This document shows positions 33,245 through 40,903 of a stretch of 64,000 nt of DNA, one piece after another. This stretch comes from Acetobacter aceti NBRC 14818 (GTDB taxonomy: Bacteria; Pseudomonadota; Alphaproteobacteria; Acetobacterales; Acetobacteraceae). The stretch lies in NCBI RefSeq assembly GCF_000193495.2, contig NZ_AP023410.1:62001-126000 (forward strand), read 5' to 3'. The stretch's first letter is position 1. Each line of letters begins with the position of its first letter. Below the pieces are notes generated by a model. That model was not told where the DNA came from, did no database searches, and saw only the letters and a list, made by a program, of their open reading frames with translations. The translations under genes were made by a program, and so were the position numbers.

Positions 33245-34285
33245 ATGCGTGTCATGAAGAACACTCTTGCTTTCAGCCGCCGCACGCTTCTCAAGGGAAG
33301 CGTTGCTGCTGGTGTGGCCGGTCTCATCGGGGGAGGGCATCCAGCGCACGCTGCAAGCTGGTCGCTCCTGAATGTTTCATACGATCCAACGCGTGAACTT
33401 TACGCTGATATCAACAAGGCTTTTTCCGCATTCTGGTCAAAGGGTCACCCTGATGACCGGGTGCTGGTGAAAACGTCGCATGGCGGTTCCGGCGCTCAGT
33501 CGCGTTCTGTTCTGGAAGGCGCTCCGGCTGATATCGTCACGCTTGGTCTGGCTTATGATATCGACATTCTGGCCCAGCATGGGTTGCTGGCGACAGACTG
33601 GCAGAAACGCCTGCCACACAATTCCACGCCCTTTACCAGCACCATCGTGTTTCTGGTTCGCAAGGGCAATCCCAAGAACATCCATGATTGGCCCGACCTG
33701 ATCCGTGACGATGTGTCAGTGATTACTCCAAACCCGAAGACTTCTGGTGGTGCACGCTGGAACTATCTGGCCGCCTGGGGCTGGGCGCTCCGCACACATG
33801 GCCAGTCAGAAGACGCTGCAAAAGACTACCTGAAAGCACTCTTCAAGCATGTGCCCGTTCTTGATACGGGGGCGAGAGGCGCGACGAATTCGTTCGTGCA
33901 ACGTCATCTGGGCGACGTACTGATCGCGTGGGAAAACGAAGCGTTGCTTGCTGCCCGCGAGGTCGGACCGGACCAGTTTGATATCGTCGTGCCGTCTGTC
34001 AGCGTTCTTGCCGAGCCTCCTGTTGCGGTCGTCGATAAAAACGTCAAGGCGCATGGCACCGAAGCCGTCACGACCGCCTATGCGGAGTTCCTTTTCACGC
34101 CGGAAGCCCAGAAACTCGGTGCAAAGCATTACTATCGTCCAGTCGATCCTGCGATCCTTGCCGAAACCAAAGGCGTTTTTCAGACGATTGAGACGTTTGA
34201 TATCGCAAGTCTTGGCGGCTGGCAGACTGTGCAGAAAAAGCATTTCAGTGAAAACGGCGTGTTTGATCAACTATATAGCAAATAA
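33245..34285 (+). CDS. Second sulfate-binding protein
   Basis: A 346-residue periplasmic sulfate-binding protein. A twin-arginine-like leader (SRRTLLKGSVAAGVAG) is cleaved near AHA-A. An ATG at 33254 has better spacing to AGGA and may be the true start. Motifs are LLNVSYDPTRELY, SHGGSGAQSRSVLEG, HNSTPFTSTIVFLVRKGNPK and NPKTSGGARWNYLAAWGW. The protein is very similar along its length to the one encoded at 20530, so the pair is a duplication. No permease gene is next to it; it presumably delivers to CysTWA. A hairpin at 34302 ends the cluster. Confidence 0.93.
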   Translation: MRVMKNTLAFSRRTLLKGSVAAGVAGLIGGGHPAHAASWSLLNVSYDPTRELYADINKAFSAFWSKGHPDDRVLVKTSHGGSGAQSRSVLEGAPADIVTLGLAYDIDILAQHGLLATDWQKRLPHNSTPFTSTIVFLVRKGNPKNIHDWPDLIRDDVSVITPNPKTSGGARWNYLAAWGWALRTHGQSEDAAKDYLKALFKHVPVLDTGARGATNSFVQRHLGDVLIAWENEALLAAREVGPDQFDIVVPSVSVLAEPPVAVVDKNVKAHGTEAVTTAYAEFLFTPEAQKLGAKHYYRPVDPAILAETKGVFQTIETFDIASLGGWQTVQKKHFSENGVFDQLYSK

Positions 34286-34301
34286 GGCAGATATGATTTC
34301 T

Positions 34302-34331
34302 GGTGGTTGATCATGTTAATGATCAGCCACC
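34302..34331. terminator. Hairpin between convergent sulfur and peptide-transport units
   Basis: GGTGGTTGATCAT at 34302-34314 pairs with ATGATCAGCCACC at 34319-34331 over GTTA, with one G-T pair. No long T-run follows on either strand, so it is a probable rather than certain terminator for the sulfate-binding protein gene. Confidence 0.6.
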
Positions 34332-34491
34332 CGTTGCAAGTAATTTGTGACTGATTTCGTAAATAGTGTTAAGATATAATGGTATTGTAAAAACGAATAA
34401 TTGTCTGGGTGAATGGGTAGACTGCGATTGAATGAGGCTTATGAGCCAGAATATGTCTCTCTCTAAAGTCCGTGATTGACAGGATTTACGA

Positions 34492-35457
34492 TCAGATATT
34501 TGGGAAATGACAGGAGACTTCGTGATTATTGCCGATCAAGCGTAGCTGTGGAGCGTCTTGCGAGCAGCGAGTTTCCGCTTTCGGACACCGCGTGTGAAAC
34601 CGACACCCTGAGGGCGGCGAGATTGGTGACGGCACATCGCCATGCAGCAGGATACGTCTGTCATCGGCTCCAATGACCGGCTGTGGCACGGCGGAAATCA
34701 GGGCTGCTGTGTAAGGATGCGCCGGACGCTGCATGACCGTGTCGGTATCGCCAAGTTCCACGATGGCGCCGAGATACATCACCGCCACACGCGTCGAAAT
34801 CTGCCTGACCACGGCAAGATCGTGAGCGATAAACACGTAGGTGAGGCCAAGCTGTTCCTTGAGATCGGTGAAAAGATTGACGATCTGCGCCTGCACAGAC
34901 ACATCCAGCGCGGAAACCGGTTCATCCGCCACGATCAGGCGTGGCGAGAGAGCCAGCGCGCGGGCGATGTTGATCCGCTGCCGCTGTCCACCGGAAAACT
35001 CGTGTGGATACCGGGCAAGAGCGGACCGCGGCAGACTGACAAGGTCCATCAGTTCATAAAGTCGGGCCTCGATCACCTGACGGCTGCGTTTCTGGCCGTT
35101 TTCATCGGGGTGGACCCGCAATGGCTCGGTTATAAGATCACCGATCCGTCGTTTGGGGTTGAGGGCGGCATAGGAATCCTGAAAGACCATCTGCATCTGT
35201 CGCCGCACAGGGCGTAGGGCACGGTCATTCATTCTGGAAATATCCTGATTCTCGAACAGGATTGTTCCAGAGGATAGATCGGTCAGGCGCAGCAGGCAAC
35301 GTCCGAGGGTGGATTTGCCACAGCCGGACTCACCCACAAGACCCAGCACTTCGCCGGAGCGGACTGTGAGCGATACATTGTCCAAAGCTCGCAATGTCTT
35401 GCCTCGCGGCAGGCGATAATCCTTGCGGAGTTCAATGGCTTTCAGAATGTCCGTCAT
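34492..35457 (-). CDS. Peptide/nickel-type ABC transporter ATPase (DppF/OppF-like)
   Basis: The 321-residue second ATPase of a peptide-type importer. Walker A GESGCGKST, signature FSGGQRQRI, Walker B LIVADEPVSALD and switch His in FIAHDL are present. A C-terminal oligopeptide-ATPase extension with GCRFHTRCPKAETRCS holds the cysteines that often bind a metal cluster in this family. Its ATG overlaps the preceding ATPase stop by 4 bases. It is the last gene of the long polA-to-transporter run. Confidence 0.92.
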   Translation of the reverse strand: MTDILKAIELRKDYRLPRGKTLRALDNVSLTVRSGEVLGLVGESGCGKSTLGRCLLRLTDLSSGTILFENQDISRMNDRALRPVRRQMQMVFQDSYAALNPKRRIGDLITEPLRVHPDENGQKRSRQVIEARLYELMDLVSLPRSALARYPHEFSGGQRQRINIARALALSPRLIVADEPVSALDVSVQAQIVNLFTDLKEQLGLTYVFIAHDLAVVRQISTRVAVMYLGAIVELGDTDTVMQRPAHPYTAALISAVPQPVIGADDRRILLHGDVPSPISPPSGCRFHTRCPKAETRCSQDAPQLRLIGNNHEVSCHFPNI

Positions 35458-36467
35458 GCCTCGGCTCCATGGAGAAGACGCGTCGGTAGTGCTTTTCCTT
35501 CAGTCGGCAGAACGCAGGCGACATCCTGTTCGGCAAACCGAACGAGCGGCGGTAGGGTGACGCAAGCGTCATGTGCATAATGACAGCGCGGCGCGAAGGC
35601 GCAGCCAGACGGACGTTCCAGCGGGGCAGGGGGCGCGCCCGCGATGGACGGCAGACGCACGGGGCGTGGCCCGGTCAGCGGCGGAATGGAATCCAGCAGC
35701 GCCGCTGTATAAGGATGTGCAGGTTGCTCAAAAACAGCCGATGCAGGACCGCGCTCGGCCACACGCCCGGAATACAGCACCATCACATGGTCGCAGGTCT
35801 CCGCCACAACGCCCATATCGTGCGTGATGAGCATGACAGCTGATCCGTAATCCGTGCGGAGATTACGCAGAAGATCGAGAATCTGTGCCTGAACTGTTAC
35901 ATCCAGCGCCGTGGTCGGCTCGTCGGCAATCAGCAGGGCCGGATTGCAGGACAGCGCCATGGCGATCATCGCGCGCTGGCGCAGGCCGCCGGACAACTGA
36001 TGCGGATAGCGGTTGGCGGTGCGTTCGGGGTCCGGCACGCCCATGTCGCCAAGCAGCCGGACTGTGCGGGCGCGGGCCTCGGACTTCGAGACGCGCTCAT
36101 GCACGCGGATCGCCTCGTCGATCTGCCAGCCGATCGTGTAAACCGGCGTGAATGCCGTCATCGGGTCCTGAAAGATCATCGCAATTTCCCGGCCGCGTAT
36201 GTGCCGGAACGCTTTCTGCGGCAGCGTGGTCAATTCCTGCCCACGGAACCGGACGGAGCCCCGCAGACTGACGCCTGGATCGTCGATCAGACGCATGATG
36301 GCCATGGCCGTCACGCTCTTGCCGGACCCGGACTCTCCGACGATGCCAAGGATTTCCCGCTCGCACACGGTAAACGAGACGTTCTCGATGATCGGCACAT
36401 CGCGACCACCCGAGCGGAAACTCACGCAGAGGTCGCGCACGTCGAGAAGGGGAGCATCACCGGCCAT
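35454..36467 (-). CDS. Peptide/nickel-type ABC transporter ATPase (DppD/OppD-like)
   Basis: The 337-residue first ATPase has Walker [10 protein letters not shown], a Q-loop [10 protein letters not shown], signature LSGGLRQRA, Walker [13 protein letters not shown] and HDMGVVAE. The C-terminal [15 protein letters not shown] cysteine motif is that of DppD/OppD. The ATG lies 11 bases inside the end of the permease gene. It dimerises with the downstream ATPase. Confidence 0.92.
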   Translation of the reverse strand: MAGDAPLLDVRDLCVSFRSGGRDVPIIENVSFTVCEREILGIVGESGSGKSVTAMAIMRLIDDPGVSLRGSVRFRGQELTTLPQKAFRHIRGREIAMIFQDPMTAFTPVYTIGWQIDEAIRVHERVSKSEARARTVRLLGDMGVPDPERTANRYPHQLSGGLRQRAMIAMALSCNPALLIADEPTTALDVTVQAQILDLLRNLRTDYGSAVMLITHDMGVVAETCDHVMVLYSGRVAERGPASAVFEQPAHPYTAALLDSIPPLTGPRPVRLPSIAGAPPAPLERPSGCAFAPRCHYAHDACVTLPPLVRFAEQDVACVLPTEGKALPTRLLHGAEA

Positions 36468-37431
36468 CGCGCACTCTCGGGTCGAGAAAGATGTAGATCA
36501 CATCGACCAGCGCGTTCGCCAGCACGACGAACACGGCGGAATACATTACGCTGGCCATGATGAGCGGCAGATCGAGCGCCGAGAGCGCCTGATAGGTCAG
36601 CCGCCCCACGCCCTGAAGGCCGAACACCACTTCCGTCAGCAGCGCGCCACCACCGATCAACTGGGCGAAATCCATGCCGAACAGGGAGACGAAGGTGATC
36701 ATGGAGGTCCGCAGACCATGCACCAGCAGCACGCGCGTCGGAGTCAGCCCCTTGGCGCGGGCCGTGCGCATGAAATCCTCGCCGGACACGGTTACAAGGT
36801 CCGAGCGCAGCACGCGGGCATAGACGCCGATGAACAGCACCGCGAGCGTGCACCAGGGGATAATCAGCGCCTTGAACCAGCCGATCGGGCTTTCCGCGAA
36901 CGGCACATAACCGAGTGCTGGCACCCACGAGAAAAGCCATGTGTCGTGATAGCGTGCCTGCGTGATGAGATTGGCGACCTGCCCAAGCCAGAAGACCGGA
37001 ATGGAGATTCCAACTAGTCCGATGGCCATTAGCGTCCGGTCGATCCATGTGCCGCGAAACGCCGCCGCAACTGTGCCCATGAGAATGGACACCACCACCC
37101 AGATCACAGCGCCACCGGTCGCCAGCGACAGTGTGACGGGCGCGGCCTTGATCAGTTCAGGCACAACTTTCTCGCCACGATTGGCGTAGGACGTTAGGTC
37201 CTGCGTGATGAAGAGCTTCTTCATCATGGTCGCATACTGGACGGGTAGGGGATGGTCGAAACCGTATTCCTGCCGCACCTTGGCTATGGTCTCGGGCGAG
37301 GCGTTCTTGCCTGCGATACGGGAAGTCGGGTCTGCGCCCGGCGTGGCGAAGAACACCAGAAACACCAGCACGGAAATGCCGAACAGCACGAAAGCAGTCT
37401 GCCCGAACCGTTGAAGAAGGGCCTTCAGCAT
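36457..37431 (-). CDS. Peptide-type ABC transporter permease (DppB-like)
   Basis: A 324-residue permease of the DppB family. The ATG at 37431 (MLKALLQRFGQTAFVLFG) shares a base with the previous stop (TAATG); the first helix and ATPGADPTSR are typical of DppB. About six helices follow, with the EAA loop in DFMRTARAKGLTPTRVLLVHGLR near residue 215. It forms the channel with the DppC-like permease encoded just upstream. Confidence 0.92.
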   Translation of the reverse strand: MLKALLQRFGQTAFVLFGISVLVFLVFFATPGADPTSRIAGKNASPETIAKVRQEYGFDHPLPVQYATMMKKLFITQDLTSYANRGEKVVPELIKAAPVTLSLATGGAVIWVVVSILMGTVAAAFRGTWIDRTLMAIGLVGISIPVFWLGQVANLITQARYHDTWLFSWVPALGYVPFAESPIGWFKALIIPWCTLAVLFIGVYARVLRSDLVTVSGEDFMRTARAKGLTPTRVLLVHGLRTSMITFVSLFGMDFAQLIGGGALLTEVVFGLQGVGRLTYQALSALDLPLIMASVMYSAVFVVLANALVDVIYIFLDPRVRDGR

Positions 37432-38438
37432 TACGCGCCCCTCTTGCTGGTCTCGCGTACATCCAGCGCATCCCGCATCCCGTCGCCCAGCACATTCAGC
37501 GCCACCACGACGATAACGATGGCCAGACCCGGTGCAATAGCGACCATCGGACGCGAGTAGATCAGCCCTTCGCCGTCCTGAATGATCGTGCCCCATGACG
37601 CTGTCGGAGCCTGCACGCCAATGGACAGGAAGGACAGCGCAGACTCAGTCAGCAGCGCAAAGGCCGCCAGCAACGGGGCCAGCACGACGATGGAACTGGC
37701 GACATTGGGCAGGATGTCCACCAGCAGAATACGCCAACGCGGTACGCCCAGGCTTCGCGCCGCCATGACGAAATCAGCATTCCGCAGCGCCATGACTCGT
37801 CCCCGGATCGGGCGGGCGGCGTAGGGCATGTAGACCAGCGCAATAATGGCGATAGGGATGATCAGATTGTCGGCTTCCAGTGTGATCGGGCCGATATGCA
37901 GCCCGTCACTGATGGTCACGATCGAAAGCGAAATGGCGAATAGATAGACCGGAACGGCCCACATGATGTCCATGATGCGTGAGAGCACCATGTCCACAAT
38001 CCCGCCGAAGAAGCCCGCAAGAATCCCCACCACGCTGGCAATAACGATGCACAGAGCCGCCGCCGCGAAGGAGATCAGCAGAGAAATCCGTCCGCCATAC
38101 AGTAACCGTGCCGCCACATCGCGACCCTGACTGTCCGAACCGAGCATGTAGGCGGACGGGTTCCATGTCGGACCCGCAGGTGTCAGACCCAGATGCAGCG
38201 GGTTGTCATTCGGCTGCATGATGTCGATGGTTTTTCCATCCAGCATGAACGACCCCGCGACATTGGCGCGGAACGGGTCCGTGTGGGCGATGTGGTGCGC
38301 GTAGAAGGGGGCGAGCAGACTGAGCAGTACCATGAGGCCCAGCACGCCCAGCGCCACCATGGAAGCACGATTGCGTGCCAGCACCCTGAATGCGCTGCGC
38401 CATGGGCCGGGAGGCGTTGCTTCCTGCGTTCCGCTCAC
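37431..38438 (-). CDS. Peptide-type ABC transporter permease (DppC-like)
   Basis: A 335-residue permease of the DppC family. An OppC-type N-terminal segment (LARNRASMVALGVLGLMVLL, then LLAPFYAHHI) is followed by five more helices. The EAA motif is in DFVMAARSLGVPRWRILLVDILP near residue 235. It starts 4 bases inside the end of the binding-protein gene (overlap ATGA type). In this operon the C-type permease precedes the B-type, the reverse of the usual order. Confidence 0.92.
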   Translation of the reverse strand: MSGTQEATPPGPWRSAFRVLARNRASMVALGVLGLMVLLSLLAPFYAHHIAHTDPFRANVAGSFMLDGKTIDIMQPNDNPLHLGLTPAGPTWNPSAYMLGSDSQGRDVAARLLYGGRISLLISFAAAALCIVIASVVGILAGFFGGIVDMVLSRIMDIMWAVPVYLFAISLSIVTISDGLHIGPITLEADNLIIPIAIIALVYMPYAARPIRGRVMALRNADFVMAARSLGVPRWRILLVDILPNVASSIVVLAPLLAAFALLTESALSFLSIGVQAPTASWGTIIQDGEGLIYSRPMVAIAPGLAIVIVVVALNVLGDGMRDALDVRETSKRGA

Positions 38439-40258
38439 GGTGGGTCTCCCGCCCGGCGCAGTTTCACCTGAGAAAAAACCGCCTCATAAATCGGTGTATC
38501 GAATGTCCCATGCACGCGGGAAGAGGTCAGAGCCACACGGCGGGTCTGGTCGAGCGGTACTGCCGGAGCCTGCGCCATGAGCGCACGGGACGCTTCGGCC
38601 CACAGCGCATCGCCCGCTTTCTGGTCGGTCAGCGAAACTTCCGCCGCCTTGTCCATCAGTGCATCCAGTTTCGGATCGCAGAACTGGGAGGCGTTGATGG
38701 AGTTGCTTGAATGCGGAATGAAGGTCGCGCAGGAAAAGAGCGTGCGCAGGAAGGAGGACGCGGAAGGATAATCCGCACTCCAGCCCGTCAGGCCGATCTG
38801 CATCTTGTTATCGCTGTTCTGGATATAACTGAATTCGATCACCGGCGTGATAGGGCGCACGGAGGCGACATAACCCAGATCGACCAGCGTGGCGCGGATC
38901 TCGTTGGCGATCGCGCCCGAGCCGCCTGAACCCGGTGTGACGATGACAACCTTCTGGCCCTTGGTGCCACTTTCCTCAACCAGCTTTTTCGCCAGCGCGA
39001 GATCGTGTTCTTTCCACTCGGGCGCTAGATGTTCCGGAGATGCGCCTTTTGTGTAGGCGCAGCCCGGCTCATATCCCGGTGCGCCTGTGGGCAGCATCTG
39101 GCAGGCTGCTGAGGAGACCGCCGGACCTCCATTATAGATCACCACGGCCTTGCGGTTCAGCGCATAGTTCAGCGCCTGCCGAACACGAACATCGTTGAAG
39201 GGTGGCTGGTTCACGTTCAGCGCGGCATAAAAAATCACGAGCTGGTCAATGAGTTTCACACGGTCTGAAAAACGCGCGCCGACTTCCGCCTGCCGGTCCA
39301 GCGGCACGCTCTCCAGCATCCAGTCATACTGGTTGTTCTCGATGGCTGTAACGGCTGCTTCCGGGTCCAGCCCGAAGGAGTAGTGGATTTCGTCGGGATA
39401 GCCTGCCGGTTGAGCCACCGCGTCCCACTGTCGGAAGTAGGGATTACGCTCCATTTTCAGGCCGGAATTCGGCTCATAGGAGACGATCTTGTAAGGGCCG
39501 GTGCCGAGGGGAGCTTCATTGCCCGTGTCGTGCGTGGGAGTGTCGGCAGGCAGGATGGAAGCGTGCTGGAACGCCAGCCGGTCAAAAAACTCTGCGTCCG
39601 GATGCGTCAGATGAAAGGTGACGGTCCACGCCTTGTCATCAGCCTCCACACCGCCGGCAAGCGTGCAGTGTTCAGCGTCTTTCAGACACGCCTCACCACC
39701 GACGATATGACTATAATAGGGGCCTGCGGTCGGGCTGTTCACCTTGAAAATCCGCTGCATGGAGGCGACCACGTCATCTGGTGTCACCTCCTTGCCGTTC
39801 GAAAAACGGATGCCGTGGCGTAGGTGAAACACATAGGTTCGCCCACCGTCCTGCGGTTCAGGCAGGGCTTCCGCAAGGTCCGGAATGGCGTGACTGCTGA
39901 GTTTGCTTGGCGTCTTGGCGAAGGTGGTCAGCCCGTCATAGACGATGGCTTCCATCTGGTAGGTGATGTGAACGTAGCTGATCTGCGGATCAAGCGTTCC
40001 GCCTGAGTTCTCGGCTGTGATGCGCAGGATACCGCCGGTTTCGGGGCTATCCGGCGCACCGGGGGCGACGGTTGCCGCATGAAGAGGTGTTGCGACCAGC
40101 GCCAGACAACAGGCCAGAGCGGAGAAGGTGAGCTTTCTCGTTGTTCTGATACCTGATGTAGGGCGTGGGTGTTTTAAGGGTGAAGAGGATGGAAAAACGC
40201 CCGTCCCATCACGCAAGAACGACGGCGTTCCAAAAGATGATCGAAAACCACGATGCAT
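38435..40258 (-). CDS. Periplasmic peptide-type substrate-binding protein (SBP family 5)
   Basis: A 607-residue family 5 binding protein. A long basic N-region of about 40 residues precedes a hydrophobic signal (LTFSALACCLALVATPLHAAT). No nearer in-frame ATG exists, so the long form is kept with some doubt. Mature motifs are GGTLDPQISYVH, YVFHLRHGIRFSNGKEVTPDDV and NVNQPPFNDVRVRQALNYAL, all characteristic of DppA/OppA relatives. The ligand cannot be told; peptides, nickel chelates or glutathione are known for the family. It starts 3 bases after the stop of the SCO-like gene. Confidence 0.88.
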   Translation of the reverse strand: MHRGFRSSFGTPSFLRDGTGVFPSSSPLKHPRPTSGIRTTRKLTFSALACCLALVATPLHAATVAPGAPDSPETGGILRITAENSGGTLDPQISYVHITYQMEAIVYDGLTTFAKTPSKLSSHAIPDLAEALPEPQDGGRTYVFHLRHGIRFSNGKEVTPDDVVASMQRIFKVNSPTAGPYYSHIVGGEACLKDAEHCTLAGGVEADDKAWTVTFHLTHPDAEFFDRLAFQHASILPADTPTHDTGNEAPLGTGPYKIVSYEPNSGLKMERNPYFRQWDAVAQPAGYPDEIHYSFGLDPEAAVTAIENNQYDWMLESVPLDRQAEVGARFSDRVKLIDQLVIFYAALNVNQPPFNDVRVRQALNYALNRKAVVIYNGGPAVSSAACQMLPTGAPGYEPGCAYTKGASPEHLAPEWKEHDLALAKKLVEESGTKGQKVVIVTPGSGGSGAIANEIRATLVDLGYVASVRPITPVIEFSYIQNSDNKMQIGLTGWSADYPSASSFLRTLFSCATFIPHSSNSINASQFCDPKLDALMDKAAEVSLTDQKAGDALWAEASRALMAQAPAVPLDQTRRVALTSSRVHGTFDTPIYEAVFSQVKLRRAGDPP

Positions 40259-40261
40259 CCG

Positions 40262-40903
40262 TCAGTGCTGCTCCAGCAGGGCACGCAGGCGTTTTTCCAT
40301 TTCATCAGCACTGGCTGCGGTCTCGATTGTCCCCGCGTAACGTCCTTCGGGATTCATGATGACAATGCGCGGAGAGACTTCGTAAGTATATTCCCAGTAA
40401 GAATCAGGGTGTTTTACGATCGGAGCATGATACTCCTTGGCGACGGCTTCCAGCGTGGCCGGTGCAGCCGTGCCGGTGATGATCTTCGCATTGAATTTCA
40501 GGGCATACTGTCGGAGATTCATCGCAAGATCGCGGTTCGGGTCAAGGCTGATGAACAGTGGCGCGAATAGCTTGCGGCTTGGATCGACGGCCTGAAGGGC
40601 AGTGCTCAGGCGCGTGAGCGCCGGTGTGCAGGCATCGTCCGTGCAATGGATCGCCCCGAACATGACGAGCATCCACCGCCCTCGGAAATGCGAGTCAGTC
40701 ATGGTTCCGTCCGAGGAATCCATCAGACGGAAACTGCCGCCGACCTCATTGCCGTTTGAGGAGACAACCGGCCCCATGGTGTCCGAGGCCTTGTAGGCGG
40801 CATATCCGCCGACACATGCCAGAAGGGTGATCGCCAGGGTAATGATCAGACCGCCTCTGCCCCGTTTCTTGTTCGGGCCGGACGGGGGTGTGGAAGTGTT
40901 CAT
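40262..40903 (-). CDS. SCO1/SenC-like membrane-anchored thioredoxin-fold protein with altered metal site
   Basis: A 213-residue protein with one N-terminal anchor (about residues 18-37) and a thioredoxin-like domain. RGRWMLVMFGAIHC and the SLDPNRD element are those of SCO/PrrC proteins, which load copper into cytochrome oxidase. Two deviations are visible. The cysteines are Cys87 and Cys92, a C-x4-C rather than C-x3-C, and the later conserved His of the DH-S/T motif is missing (YEVSPRIVIMN). A copper-chaperone role is therefore doubtful; a thiol-redox role is possible. Its ATG shares a base with the polA stop (TGATG). Confidence 0.75.
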   Translation of the reverse strand: MNTSTPPSGPNKKRGRGGLIITLAITLLACVGGYAAYKASDTMGPVVSSNGNEVGGSFRLMDSSDGTMTDSHFRGRWMLVMFGAIHCTDDACTPALTRLSTALQAVDPSRKLFAPLFISLDPNRDLAMNLRQYALKFNAKIITGTAAPATLEAVAKEYHAPIVKHPDSYWEYTYEVSPRIVIMNPEGRYAGTIETAASADEMEKRLRALLEQH

